Source: a virus. From it: a stretch of 53,451 bases of DNA. The position numbers and the translations under genes are program-made. Location: positions 1-53,451 of the IMG/VR virus record IMGVR_UViG_3300042987_003044; one strand, written 5' to 3'. Positions 1-7,797 of this stretch are shown piece after piece (the stretch's first letter is position 1; each line of letters starts with the position of its first letter). The notes beneath the pieces are model-generated. The model saw only the letters and a program-made list of their open reading frames with translations. It ran no database searches and was not told where the DNA came from.

Positions 1-238
1 TATGAACATCATAGTCTCTCAGAGGTTCAAATACAACTCTCTTTGCCCATTCAAGACTTTGATAATCAATTGACTTACGACTATCAAAGGCATCACCCAT
101 ATGAATGACTGCCTCTACCCCGTGTTCTTTTAGGGCAGGGAAAAATACGTTCTTATAGAAGAGTTCAAAGTGGTCGTGGAGATACTTTGAACCCTTCCGT
201 GCTCCGTAGTGTGTGTCTGTAATGACGGCGACTTTCAT
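1..238 (-). CDS. gp47: gp47 recombination endonuclease subunit, N-terminal part
   Basis: The first 79 codons of a gene that runs off the left edge. The start MKVAVITDTHYGARKG and the following HMGDAFDSRK are metallophosphoesterase motifs (DTH and GDxxD) of the T4 gp47/SbcD/Mre11 nuclease family. In T4, gp47 works with the ATPase gp46 in end resection for recombination-dependent replication. The ATG lies at 236-238 and overlaps the gp55 stop codon by an ATGA junction, so the two are probably translationally coupled. The gp47-gp55 adjacency fits T4-like cyanophages. The fragment is short but the motifs are unambiguous; the C-terminus cannot be judged. Confidence 0.9.
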   Translation of the reverse strand, partial: MKVAVITDTHYGARKGSKYLHDHFELFYKNVFFPALKEHGVEAVIHMGDAFDSRKSIDYQSLEWAKRVVFEPLRDYDVH

Positions 239-711
239 CTGTTGTTTCGGTATTGGATGGCATCTTTGATCGTATTATAGTCTGAACTACTGCCTGCTAG
301 CAAGCTGTCATCCACCATCATCACTTCATCGTATCCAGTTCTTTCAATGATTTTGGTTTTAATATCTAACTGCTTCTTTTCTTTTTGTATTCTTCTCAAA
401 AATGCATAGTGAATAATTTGAGTAAAGTATGCAAAAGGATTTTTAGATTTCTCTGGATCAAAATTATGTATGTACTGAACACAGTTTTCTATGCCATCAG
501 AAATCATATCCTCACGGAACATATAATTCACAAAGTTGGGTTTATATGATAAGTGAGTTGCGATCTTCAAAAAACATTCGCCAAGATAATTTGTTATTTT
601 AGGTTTTGGCAGACCTTTTTCTTTTGCTTCTGCAACTTTAGTGCGATAGACAATTAGAGCTTCTAATAACTCTTTATTATTTACATAATGTTCTGATTTC
701 TTTTTGGACAT
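235..711 (-). CDS. gp55: gp55 late-transcription sigma factor
   Basis: A 158-residue protein matching the T4 gp55 family of minimal sigma factors, which direct RNA polymerase to phage late promoters. The conserved middle part, around residues 60-115, contains FREDMISDGIENCVQYIHNF and NPFAYFTQIIHYAFLRRI. These resemble the sigma region-2 core that recognises the -10 element. The start MSKKKSEH is a typical gp55 start. A near-consensus host-type promoter lies directly upstream (TTTACA, 17 bp, TATAAT). That fits the expected order of events: the late sigma is made by host-type polymerase and then switches on the TATAAATA promoters found elsewhere in the window. It overlaps gp47 by 4 bp. Confidence 0.93.
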   Translation of the reverse strand: MSKKKSEHYVNNKELLEALIVYRTKVAEAKEKGLPKPKITNYLGECFLKIATHLSYKPNFVNYMFREDMISDGIENCVQYIHNFDPEKSKNPFAYFTQIIHYAFLRRIQKEKKQLDIKTKIIERTGYDEVMMVDDSLLAGSSSDYNTIKDAIQYRNNR

Positions 712-750
712 GACATTTATTTAATTTTTATTATTAGTTATTGTGATGTT

Positions 751-779
751 ATTATAACAAAATTAAACCTAACTGTAAA
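751..779 (-). promoter_or_regulatory. sigma70-type promoter of gp55
   Basis: On the minus strand, TTTACA (774-779), a 17-bp spacer and a perfect TATAAT (751-756) form a near-consensus host-type promoter. It lies 40 bp upstream of the gp55 ATG. No gene intervenes, so it should serve gp55 and the coupled gp47. The call rests on sequence only. Confidence 0.75.
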
Positions 780-841
780 GGCTTGACAAATACGAAAATC
801 ATGTCTAGACTAGGTTTGTCCGTTTTCAAGAAAAATAATAT

Positions 842-1279
842 TTAATTATCTTTAGTATCTTTACTATTTTTAAACATCTTTTCTAAAATATTTCTAAAAG
901 ATTCTACTGAAGACAGATATCCCATTTCTTTTGAGATTGGAACTCTACCATCTCTTTGGGATACAAATTGATCTTCATAATTACTATAATCATTTAATTC
1001 AGAATTATAATTTTTATAGATATCAATTATTTTTTTATCTCTTATTTCAGTCATTGTCATAACTTTATCTAATCTAATAATAAAAATATCTTCATTAGAT
1101 AATTCAATCCAAGGTTTAACTTTTAGATGAGATCCTTTAGGAGTCGTTAATAATTTCATAATAACCGGATTTTGCATAATAATAATAGGATTTTCATTTT
1201 CACTATCATCAATAGAGATAAGTGAAAAAACTTCCTCACCGGAGACTAATTTTAATAAGCAATAGAATTCCTCTCCCAT
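842..1279 (-). CDS. conserved small phage protein, possible Sm-like fold
   Basis: A 145-residue protein of unknown function lying between uvsW and gp55. The N-terminal half (YCLLKLVSGEEVFSLI, then IIIMQNPVIM and later IIRLDKVMTM) has the beta-strand pattern of a small Sm/LSm-like barrel: a hydrophobic strand, a GEEV turn, an enP element and a closing strand. The fold is inferred from pattern only. The C-terminal 50 residues are polar and rich in N, D and K. The ATG is 1 bp after the uvsW stop codon region, so it is co-transcribed with uvsW. An RNA-binding or regulatory role is possible but not shown. Confidence 0.6.
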   Translation of the reverse strand: MGEEFYCLLKLVSGEEVFSLISIDDSENENPIIIMQNPVIMKLLTTPKGSHLKVKPWIELSNEDIFIIRLDKVMTMTEIRDKKIIDIYKNYNSELNDYSNYEDQFVSQRDGRVPISKEMGYLSSVESFRNILEKMFKNSKDTKDN

Positions 1280-1280
1280 A

Positions 1281-2744
1281 TTAATTCTTAAATGGTATAT
1301 TTACAATTTCATAATTAAAATTTTCTTCATTATAAACTTTAATTCTTTCAATTAGATGGTTAAGTGTGTAATTTTTTCTTGATTTATAACTGATGTCATC
1401 GGCAATATCATATAGAGTTGCTTTCACTTTATTTTCTCCTTTTCTTAGGACTCTTCCGATTGATTGGAGGTTTCTGATTCTTGATTTACTAGGGGAAGCA
1501 AAGACCACGTTATGTAAATTTCTAATGTTAATACCAGTAGAAAAAGTCCCGTAAGAAGCAACGATGATTGCATTATTTTCCTTTTCAGTAATTTCTCTGA
1601 CCTTTTCACGGTCTTCGGTATCAACTCCACCATGAACAAAAAATACGTGGCGATTATCAGTTTTGCTACTATTTATGAGATCGTATAAGGGTTGCCCATG
1701 ACCTTCAACTCTGGAAAAAAGAACCAAAGTATTTCCCTTTAGATCTAGAGCAAGATTTCTTATAAATTTATTTCTACGTTCATGTCCAATAATATATTGA
1801 ACTTCATCTTCAAAAGTTTCAAATTTATTGGGTGAGTGTTTCAATAGAAGAATATTAATATCCAGTTTGGCAACATGACCCTTCTGCATTAGTTCATCTG
1901 TGCGAATGATCTTATAAGAAGGACCAAATAACCCCTCTAGAACCCATTTGTGAGTTTGAGATCCATCTAGAGTTCCAGTAAATCCAAAACGATATTTTGC
2001 ATCAGAAAGTTTTGTCATTATAGATACTAATGACTTAGATTTGAACTGGTGTGCCTCATCTCCAACAACCACATTAAATCTTGAAAAATATTGTCGGGGA
2101 AGTTTGTAGATGGACTGCCAGGTCGTAATGATCACCTGAGAGTCTGTTTCTCTTTCTTTTCCAGCATAGATCTTGTGGCAATATGAACCAACGTCCCACC
2201 CATAATCTGCAAAGTCTTTATACATCTGTTCTACAAGGGATGTCGTCGGAACGACTATCAGAGTATTTTGTCCTTTCTCAACGTAATATCGGACAATCGC
2301 ATATATCATCAGAGACTTTCCAGAAGCAGTTGGAGATATCAACAACTTGCGATTATGTCTTAAGGCGTCGAATACTCCCTCAACTTGGTAATCGCGGGGA
2401 GAATACTTTGAGATAGAATTGATGTAATCTTTTACACCTTCCTTTGAAATAAGATCATTAACTTCAAAAGGAAGACCATAGAACTTATTATTTACGAATT
2501 CGTAAGTGTATTCATGCGTCTCACAGAAACGAATAAGTTTATCCAATAACCCAACATAGATTTCTCCAGTTTGAGTATTGAACAAGCGAATCTTTCCATC
2601 CCAGTATTTGTTGCGAAACTGGGGCATGAATTTTGCACCTGGAACATCAAAGGTAAATTGATCCGCAAGTTCGTAGTAAATGTGCGGTTCCGCCTTTACC
2701 TGAAGATATACTTCGTTCTTTTTTGAAATGATCAAATGAGACAT
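1281..2744 (-). CDS. uvsW: UvsW DNA/RNA helicase
   Basis: A 487-residue superfamily 2 helicase. Visible motifs are Walker A (SPTASGKSLM, about residues 137-146), DEAH (VVGDEAHQFK), motif III (FGFTGTLDG), motif V (ASYGTFSTGINI) and motif VI (QSIGRVLRKG). The first 85 residues (KFMPQFRNKYWDGKIRLF region) match the small N-terminal domain special to UvsW. In T4, UvsW unwinds R-loops, branch-migrates forks and Holliday junctions, and helps the shift from origin-dependent to recombination-dependent replication. Length and motif order are as expected. It sits with uvsY and gp47 in a recombination cluster. Confidence 0.95.
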   Translation of the reverse strand: MSHLIISKKNEVYLQVKAEPHIYYELADQFTFDVPGAKFMPQFRNKYWDGKIRLFNTQTGEIYVGLLDKLIRFCETHEYTYEFVNNKFYGLPFEVNDLISKEGVKDYINSISKYSPRDYQVEGVFDALRHNRKLLISPTASGKSLMIYAIVRYYVEKGQNTLIVVPTTSLVEQMYKDFADYGWDVGSYCHKIYAGKERETDSQVIITTWQSIYKLPRQYFSRFNVVVGDEAHQFKSKSLVSIMTKLSDAKYRFGFTGTLDGSQTHKWVLEGLFGPSYKIIRTDELMQKGHVAKLDINILLLKHSPNKFETFEDEVQYIIGHERRNKFIRNLALDLKGNTLVLFSRVEGHGQPLYDLINSSKTDNRHVFFVHGGVDTEDREKVREITEKENNAIIVASYGTFSTGINIRNLHNVVFASPSKSRIRNLQSIGRVLRKGENKVKATLYDIADDISYKSRKNYTLNHLIERIKVYNEENFNYEIVNIPFKN

Positions 2745-2758
2745 TTAATAATATTTTC

Positions 2759-2781
2759 ACCTAAAAATATTTAGTAGGTGA
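2759..2781 (-). promoter_or_regulatory. hairpin with embedded CTAAATA late-promoter-like element upstream of uvsW
   Basis: The segment has self-complementary ends (CACCTA and TAGGTG) and contains CTAAATA on the minus strand. It lies 15-37 bp before the uvsW start. CTAAATA also precedes gp3, gp20 and the gene at 2790-2948, so it may be a variant late promoter. The hairpin could instead be a leader structure or weak terminator of the upstream gene. No T-run follows it. Confidence 0.35.
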
Positions 2782-2789
2782 AAATATAA

Positions 2790-2948
2790 TCAGTTTTCTA
2801 AAATTGTATTAAACCAAGTTTGACTCATTCCACGAATAATGTCATCAGCTGATTCTTGATCATCTGCGTAACCTTCAGCAATTAAGTGCTCAACTACTTT
2901 TTCATATGTCTGATATGATTCTTGTATTTCTCTTGGTGTTGGTTTCAT
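2790..2948 (-). CDS. 52-residue conserved small phage protein
   Basis: A short acidic protein that starts MKPTPREIQESYQTYEKVVE and ends with WFNTILEN. It is predicted to be mostly helical (amphipathic EIQESYQTYEKVVEHLI). I do not know a function. It lies between uvsY and uvsW, where T4-like cyanophages commonly carry a small protein of this type. A CTAAATA late-promoter-like element lies 20-26 bp upstream. The reading frame fills the gap between its two neighbours almost completely, which supports it as real. Confidence 0.65.
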   Translation of the reverse strand: MKPTPREIQESYQTYEKVVEHLIAEGYADDQESADDIIRGMSQTWFNTILEN

Positions 2949-2967
2949 TTCAGTGGAAGTTTATTTT

Positions 2968-2974
2968 TATTTAG
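2968..2974 (-). promoter_or_regulatory. CTAAATA late-promoter-like element
   Basis: CTAAATA on the minus strand, overlapping the uvsY stop codon and 20 bp before the start of the 52-residue gene. It is part of a 15-bp sequence (2960-2974) repeated exactly upstream of gp3 (3946-3960). It resembles T4 late TATAAATA with the first two bases changed. Confidence 0.4.
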
Positions 2975-3402
2975 TTAAATCCTGCTTGAAATCTATGCCA
3001 TTCAATTGCATTCTTAATTTGATATGTCCTGTTAGAGATTGTTTTAATAATCTCTTCAAGGAATTTCAATATGATATCATAATATCTTATTTTAAGGTCT
3101 ATTTTATTAAGTCTTTCATCGGCATCCATATGTCTCTGTAATGCCTCTTTATCCCTTATTTTATATGGGAATGGTTCTTCGACATAAATCTCTACCGGTG
3201 CTTTTCCAGTATAATAATTATACCTTTCTAGTTTTATTCTATTATAAGTTTCTCTTGCTTTTTCACGGAGAAGAGTTATTGTATTGTAAATTGTGTAGTA
3301 TTTTGCATGAAGCTGGGGAATTTTTAAAGATTCATCGTGTAAATTATCAGAATCAATAACAGAATCTCTCTGCCACATCTCCTGAATTTCATCAAGATTC
3401 AT
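2971..3402 (-). CDS. uvsY: UvsY recombination mediator
   Basis: A 143-residue protein with length and pattern matching T4 UvsY (137 residues). The start MNLDEIQEMWQRDSVIDS parallels T4 MRLEDLQEELKKDVFIDS. A YNYYTGKAP segment matches the YYSGRG region, and the C-terminal IKNAIEWHRFQAG matches the end of the family. UvsY loads the UvsX recombinase on gp32-coated single-stranded DNA. The ATG overlaps the gp3 stop codon (ATGA), so it is made from the same message as gp3. It is highly charged and helical, as expected for the oligomeric mediator. Confidence 0.9.
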   Translation of the reverse strand: MNLDEIQEMWQRDSVIDSDNLHDESLKIPQLHAKYYTIYNTITLLREKARETYNRIKLERYNYYTGKAPVEIYVEEPFPYKIRDKEALQRHMDADERLNKIDLKIRYYDIILKFLEEIIKTISNRTYQIKNAIEWHRFQAGFN

Positions 3403-3944
3403 AGTGGTTCGCCATTATTACTTAGAATATTATAAACGGTATATTTGAAAGATACATCTGCTGTAAAGTAATTATAATCATTGTCAGTTGCTTCAAATTC
3501 TAAAGCACTTAAATAGACTGGAAACATATCTTTAAATTTAACCACTGCAGTGGAATTATAGTTTGAATTTAGAATTCTTAATGATCCATCACTAAACTGT
3601 AAATTTGAATCTCTTGCTCCACTTTCACTAGTAGTTAAATCTCTAAATTGTGCTGGTGTTTCTGGAAACCCTAGACCAGTTATCCAGTTATGGATTGCCA
3701 TATAATTTTCAAGATTTTCATCTACTAAAAATCTTAAATTAAAATCTCCATATTCTATAATTTCTCCAGGAACATCAATCATCTTAAGGTAAGATGGTTG
3801 AGTTGCAGTACCCAAAGTTATTTCTGGAATTCTAGCAGAATTGCTAAAAAATGCAACTTTTGGTTCTTTAGCTAATGTAAATTTAAATCCAATTGGGGAT
3901 AAAAAATTTCTATTAGATATTTGATTATCAAATATACTTGCCAT
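3399..3944 (-). CDS. gp3: gp3-like tail tube terminator
   Basis: A 181-residue protein placed directly downstream of gp23, where T4-like cyanophages carry the gene annotated as gp3 (tail completion and sheath stabiliser). Its start MASIFDNQISNRNFLSPIGF and the block NYMAIHNWITGLGFPETP are characteristic of that cyanophage family. The fold pattern, alternating beta strands with a PGEIIEYGDFNLRFLVDENL segment, is like tail-tube proteins of the gp19 type. That fits a cap on the end of the tube. T4 gp3 is 176 residues. The function is from synteny and pattern; a tube-initiator-like role cannot be excluded. It is translationally coupled to uvsY. Confidence 0.7.
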   Translation of the reverse strand: MASIFDNQISNRNFLSPIGFKFTLAKEPKVAFFSNSARIPEITLGTATQPSYLKMIDVPGEIIEYGDFNLRFLVDENLENYMAIHNWITGLGFPETPAQFRDLTTSESGARDSNLQFSDGSLRILNSNYNSTAVVKFKDMFPVYLSALEFEATDNDYNYFTADVSFKYTVYNILSNNGEPL

Positions 3945-3953
3945 TTTTATTTT

Positions 3954-3960
3954 TATTTAG
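3954..3960 (-). promoter_or_regulatory. CTAAATA late-promoter-like element of gp3
   Basis: CTAAATA on the minus strand, 10 bp before the gp3 ATG and directly after the gp23 terminator. The position suggests a separate late start for gp3-uvsY after gp23 transcripts have ended. Confidence 0.45.
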
Positions 3961-3962
3961 AT

Positions 3963-3991
3963 AAAAAAAGGACCCTCCGAAGAGGGTCCTT
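3963..3991 (-). terminator. strong intrinsic terminator after gp23
   Basis: On the minus strand a perfect 10-bp stem (AAGGACCCTC with GAGGGTCCTT) closes a UUCG tetraloop and is followed by seven Ts. It sits 19 bp after the gp23 stop codon. This is a textbook Rho-independent terminator and would let the abundant capsid message end separately. Confidence 0.95.
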
Positions 3992-4009
3992 GGTAATACG
4001 TGATTTGGA

Positions 4010-5425
4010 TCACATAAGGTTACGAACAGTAACTCTTCTGTAATAGCGGTTTGTATTTGCCTCAAGACCACCAAGACCTTGACCATCGGCAACGGAACCC
4101 TTAGCGAATGGGTTTGCAACCATTCCATAACGGGTCTTAAAGCCAATCTTAGGCTGGAAGGTGTCCTGACCAACGGCACGAACCATTTGGAGAGGAACAT
4201 ATGGGCAATAGAAGAGACCAGCATCATATGGGCTGGAACCCTTATATCCTACAACATAGTAGTGATCATTAGAAACGTTCGCAGCATAAGGATCGATATA
4301 AACACGATACTTACCTTGGAGAACACCGGCAAAGGTGTTGCCAGTATCATCAACGTTGAGGTTGGCGTTAAGTGCTGGGGTATAATCAAGTACTCCTGCC
4401 ATGGTGAGTGCCGAAGCAACGTCAGCAGAGCACATGATCATATTGCCCTTTCCTCTACGAGTTCTTTGTGCAATTGCGTTAGCATCGCGCTCGATTTGGA
4501 AAATTAGACCCTTGAACTTCTCAACCGACCAACGACCGTTGGAATCAACATCAAGGTCAAAAATACCAGATGTTGCAACGTTGTTAGCAGCGCCTGGCTC
4601 AGCAACCTTATAAATGGTACGGATGACTTCTCTGTTGATTTCAGCGAGAATCTCAGTCGAAAGCAGGTTTGCAAGCTCAGCTTCGGCATTCAGACCGTGA
4701 ATTGCCTTAAGGTCCTGAGCGAGCTCAAGTGAGTATTCTGCCTTCAGAGCACGAGTCTTAGCAGTAACGGTGACTTTCTCAATTGAGAATGCCATCTCGT
4801 TGAAAGTCTCAGTGCTACCAAGGTTCTCTGCGTCATCAGTACGCATACCCTGACCAACATTATAGTTGGTTACAGTTTGACCATCAGGGTTAAGAACACC
4901 AGGATTTGATCCTTGTTGAGCACCTGTAGTACCAAATCCTACACTAACTCCGGAGTTAGTTCCTTGGTTATATGTACCAGTCAGATTTCCAGGACCTGCC
5001 TGACCAGAGAATGCTGTATCAACTTCATTAAAGAGTGCTTCAGTGCCACTCTGGTTAGTATAGCGCGAGCGCATCGCAAAGATGAGTCCAGTAGGACCAT
5101 TCATTGGTTGAACGCCAGCGAGGTCATAAGCGACCAGATTAGGCATAGAACGTCTGATCAGTGAGATCAGAACAGGATCAAAACCTGCTACTGGACCGCC
5201 AGCAGTGGCATCTCCACTAAATCCAGGATTTCCGCTGCTTGACTGGGTGTTAACTGTTGGTGCTTCCGAAAGGAATGCTCTCTCCTCACGGAGTTCTCTT
5301 TCTTGGTTTTCTAGCAGGATAGCAGTTACCGCTCTACGATGTGAATCTTTGATCGTGTCGAGCCCTGAGTAATCCAGGATAGGTGCCCACTTCTCCTGCA
5401 GGTATTCTGAATTGAATCCTTGCAT
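4010..5425 (-). CDS. gp23: gp23 major capsid protein
   Basis: A 471-residue HK97-fold major capsid protein of the T4 gp23 family. Recognisable parts are the N-terminal region MQGFNSEYLQEKWAPILD, the internal ALKAEYSLELAQDLKAIHGL, and NREVIRTIYKVAE, CPYVPLQMVRAVG and TRYGMVANP toward the C-terminus. In T4 the N-terminal part is removed by the gp21 protease at maturation, so residues 1-65 or so are likely lost here too. The gene has a good Shine-Dalgarno (GAGG) and its own terminator. It is richer in GC than its neighbours, as is common for a very highly expressed gene. Confidence 0.97.
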   Translation of the reverse strand: MQGFNSEYLQEKWAPILDYSGLDTIKDSHRRAVTAILLENQERELREERAFLSEAPTVNTQSSSGNPGFSGDATAGGPVAGFDPVLISLIRRSMPNLVAYDLAGVQPMNGPTGLIFAMRSRYTNQSGTEALFNEVDTAFSGQAGPGNLTGTYNQGTNSGVSVGFGTTGAQQGSNPGVLNPDGQTVTNYNVGQGMRTDDAENLGSTETFNEMAFSIEKVTVTAKTRALKAEYSLELAQDLKAIHGLNAEAELANLLSTEILAEINREVIRTIYKVAEPGAANNVATSGIFDLDVDSNGRWSVEKFKGLIFQIERDANAIAQRTRRGKGNMIMCSADVASALTMAGVLDYTPALNANLNVDDTGNTFAGVLQGKYRVYIDPYAANVSNDHYYVVGYKGSSPYDAGLFYCPYVPLQMVRAVGQDTFQPKIGFKTRYGMVANPFAKGSVADGQGLGGLEANTNRYYRRVTVRNLM

Positions 5426-5474
5426 TTGATTTTTACCTCGTTAAAAAGTTAGTTTGATTTTTATTATCTAAAAA

Positions 5475-6647
5475 TCACTTATTAGAGACTCTACCTAGAA
5501 CATCTAAGTATGCAGCCATTCTTCCATCAACTTGTGGTTGATCAGAATAATCTACACTTTCGCTTAGATTTTCCGAATCATCTCTTTGAGTACTAGCTGG
5601 TTTTGTTGGGAAGTATGATTCCCTTAAAGTTACTAGTTTCTCACGATAGTTAGACTCACTATCAAACTCAACATTTTCAGCAAGAGAAGCGAGTTTGTCC
5701 TTCTGAGAAAGTGCAAGACCCTCAGTGACTTCTGCAAAAATTACATCAGCAACTGACTCTGCTAATCTTTTATTCAGAGCAACATTCCTTTGAATTTGCT
5801 CGTTGAGTTTTGTTTCCATTTCATCAAGTTTATCTACCATGCTCTCGATAACATTATATTTATCTTCAGGAATTGATACATAATGATCTTCAAAAAGACT
5901 CTTCATTCCTTGTAGGAATGATTCGGTCATCTCAGTTTTAAGTCCATGTTCAATAGCGATTGCGTTTTCAGCAATCCACTCATCGGCAACATATTCAAGG
6001 TAAGCATCAACACGCTCGACGAGAGATTCTTTAATCTCTTGAACTTCTTCAATAAGTGCTTCTTCATATGAAGCTTGAAGTGACTCTTTAATTTCAGCAA
6101 CTCTTGCCTTAATTGCTGTCTCAAAAATAATACGTGCTTTTTCTTGGAATTCTTCGGAAAGATCCTCTCCATCAAGAAGAGCATTTACATCCTCTTCAAT
6201 ATCAAATTCTTCTTCCACTTCATCATCATCTACTTCGATCTCCTCTTTCACTTCTTCATCATCTTCTTCTTTTGATTTTTTCTTACCTTTCTTTCCTTCT
6301 TCCTCATCATCCTCATCAGACTCTTCTGATTCTGCCTCAACAATTAAATCATCTTCTTCAAGATCTTCCTCTTCTTTAACTGCTTTTGGCATAGTCTTCA
6401 TCGGATCAGCAGACTTTGCACCTTTATTGACAATATTCTTTACCTGAGCAAGTGTTTTGCCGGGAGTATCAAGTTTTGCTGAATCATCGTCTGGGCGATA
6501 ATTTTCTGGAGTTGGTCCGCCAAGATCTTCCCAACCAGCAGTTTGACCATCAGGAATACCCGTGGTTAACTTGTGCATGGGTTCTGCAGATTTTGCTCCT
6601 TTGGTTACTACGTTTTCCATTTCTTGTAAATTTCTACCAACGGACAT
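5475..6647 (-). CDS. gp22: gp22 prohead scaffold
   Basis: A 390-residue scaffold or core protein in the canonical position between gp21 and gp23. Residues about 91-155 are a very acidic tract (runs of E and D broken by a short KKGKKKSK patch). This is followed by a long helical, coiled-coil-like part, as expected for a scaffold that is digested after head assembly. The first 85 residues contain an imperfect duplication: NVVTKGAKSAEPM (about 12-24) and NIVNKGAKSADPM (about 71-83). T4 gp22 is 269 residues, so this one is long, mainly because of the N-terminal duplication and acidic region. AATAAATA-type late-promoter sequence lies upstream. Confidence 0.88.
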   Translation of the reverse strand: MSVGRNLQEMENVVTKGAKSAEPMHKLTTGIPDGQTAGWEDLGGPTPENYRPDDDSAKLDTPGKTLAQVKNIVNKGAKSADPMKTMPKAVKEEEDLEEDDLIVEAESEESDEDDEEEGKKGKKKSKEEDDEEVKEEIEVDDDEVEEEFDIEEDVNALLDGEDLSEEFQEKARIIFETAIKARVAEIKESLQASYEEALIEEVQEIKESLVERVDAYLEYVADEWIAENAIAIEHGLKTEMTESFLQGMKSLFEDHYVSIPEDKYNVIESMVDKLDEMETKLNEQIQRNVALNKRLAESVADVIFAEVTEGLALSQKDKLASLAENVEFDSESNYREKLVTLRESYFPTKPASTQRDDSENLSESVDYSDQPQVDGRMAAYLDVLGRVSNK

Positions 6648-6671
6648 TTGTTTAGATTTCTGTATATAATC

Positions 6672-6686
6672 TATATTTATTTATTA
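6672..6686 (-). promoter_or_regulatory. late-promoter-like AATAAATAAATA before gp22
   Basis: The minus strand reads AATAAATAAATATAG between gp21 and gp22, giving two overlapping TAAATA cores about 25-35 bp before the gp22 ATG. It resembles T4 late TATAAATA but lacks an exact match. Confidence 0.45.
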
Positions 6687-6688
6687 AA

Positions 6689-7339
6689 TTAAAGATTTGA
6701 AATAAACTCTTGAAAGAGATTAATTTTATGTTCTTCCAGTAATTTCTGATCAACTAAAGTGTTGATTCTCTTTTTAGTTTGTTCGGCAAGTTTTTCACGA
6801 AGAATTCCACCTTCCCAAACCCACTCTTTCCCTTCCATAATTCCTGAAACAAAAGCATCTGGAGCAGAGGGATCTGCAACAATATCTGCAGCAGTGGCAA
6901 GCATAAAGTCTTCACCGACAATTTTATGACCTTCATTAGTCATTTTAAGTGATCCAACACCACGAGAAGAAACACCTAACATTACACCTTCAGAGATGAG
7001 AGACTTAGCAATCTTACCCATTGGAGTTTCAAGAAGTTGTGCCTTACCTCTAAAATTATTTCCTTCTTGAGTGAGAGAAACAATTTTATGAGAAACTCTA
7101 TCAAGATTTACGGTTGGACCATCTGGATGTCCCAATTCACCCAAAGCACGACCTTTTTGAATAAAACTTTCATTATATCTCTTTACTTCACGGGAAAGAG
7201 TTTCCATAGGATACATTCTTCCATTACGATTGCAGATGTTTCCCTGAAGAAAAACACCTTCAATGTACATTTTTTTAGATGCACCTTTTCCTTCGGTAAT
7301 GAATTTTACCTTTGATACTTCTTCTGTGATTAGTTTCAT
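6689..7339 (-). CDS. gp21: gp21 prohead core protease
   Basis: A 216-residue serine protease of the T4 gp21/herpes assemblin type. Family features are the start MKLITEEVSKVKFITE, the block NRNGRMYP, the putative catalytic His in ALGELGHPDGP (H71) and the serine in LGVSSRGVGS (S124 or S125). Further on it has EDFMLATAADIVADPSAPDA. It processes scaffold and capsid proteins in the prohead and then digests itself. The length equals T4 gp21 (212). The ATG follows the preceding stop codon by 1-4 bp, so the head genes form one operon. Confidence 0.95.
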   Translation of the reverse strand: MKLITEEVSKVKFITEGKGASKKMYIEGVFLQGNICNRNGRMYPMETLSREVKRYNESFIQKGRALGELGHPDGPTVNLDRVSHKIVSLTQEGNNFRGKAQLLETPMGKIAKSLISEGVMLGVSSRGVGSLKMTNEGHKIVGEDFMLATAADIVADPSAPDAFVSGIMEGKEWVWEGGILREKLAEQTKKRINTLVDQKLLEEHKINLFQEFISNL

Positions 7340-7340
7340 C

Positions 7341-7607
7341 TTAGTTTGTAAATGCTACTTTATTTGCTTTTATTGCTGTTCCATCAGTCCAAATAACATC
7401 TGAAGCATTTTTTTGTAAAAATTCAACAGTATTATTTGGTATAGTAAAAAATGTACTTGTTGCCGCCCCAACAGATGTAGAAATAGCAACTACCCTAGCA
7501 GATCCGCTACCATTATATAAACGAACACAAGTTGCATCACTAATACTTGATGCTGCTCCTGCAGTTGTTGATGTATTTACTTCAGTTGCAACTATCTTAG
7601 TAATCAT
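7341..7607 (-). CDS. small conserved virion-like protein between 67-like and gp21
   Basis: An 88-residue beta-rich protein starting MITKIVATEVNTSTT, with small residues (A, S, T, G) dominating. Blocks such as CVRLYNGSGSARVVAIST and FFTIPNNTVEFLQKNASDVI resemble small phage head-decoration or tail-associated proteins. It lies where T4 has gp68, but I see no real likeness to gp68. This small protein is common at this position in T4-like cyanophages. The start overlaps the previous stop codon by ATGA. The function is unknown; a virion part is likely from context. Confidence 0.6.
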   Translation of the reverse strand: MITKIVATEVNTSTTAGAASSISDATCVRLYNGSGSARVVAISTSVGAATSTFFTIPNNTVEFLQKNASDVIWTDGTAIKANKVAFTN

Positions 7608-7771
7608 TCCTCCTCTCCAGATGTAGAAACATCATCGAACATTGATTTTGAAATTTCTGGTCTTAATGAATCAATCCTCTCAGAAGCTTTTGAAAAAAGA
7701 ACTTCTTTTATTTTAGAAGTAACATCAGTAGGTGAAGATTCAGTGGCAATCAAATCTATAAGTTCTTCCAT
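7604..7771 (-). CDS. gp67-like prohead core protein (short)
   Basis: A 55-residue protein starting MEELIDLIATESSPTDVTSK and ending EISKSMFDDVSTSGEEE. T4 gp67 (80 residues) also starts MEGLIEAI, has the same helical N-terminal half, and sits directly after gp20. Here the long acidic tail of T4 gp67 is missing and only a few terminal Es remain; acidity is instead concentrated in gp22. The likeness is short, so the name is tentative. A perfect TATAAATA late promoter is 27 bp upstream, and the stop overlaps the next start (ATGA). Confidence 0.6.
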   Translation of the reverse strand: MEELIDLIATESSPTDVTSKIKEVLFSKASERIDSLRPEISKSMFDDVSTSGEEE

Positions 7772-7797
7772 AATTTTTTAAATGTATTTTATAATGG

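Noticed and set aside
2183-2416. Plus-strand open frame inside uvsW
   Set aside because: Lies wholly opposite the well-supported helicase gene, has no promoter or Shine-Dalgarno and no recognisable product.
4079-4507. 142-codon plus-strand frame opposite gp23
   Set aside because: A shadow of the capsid gene caused by its codon usage; no supporting signals.
5475-6647. The low-complexity acidic tract of gp22 as a frame error
   Set aside because: Acidic tracts are normal for T4-type scaffold/core proteins, and the frame continues into a typical helical scaffold region.
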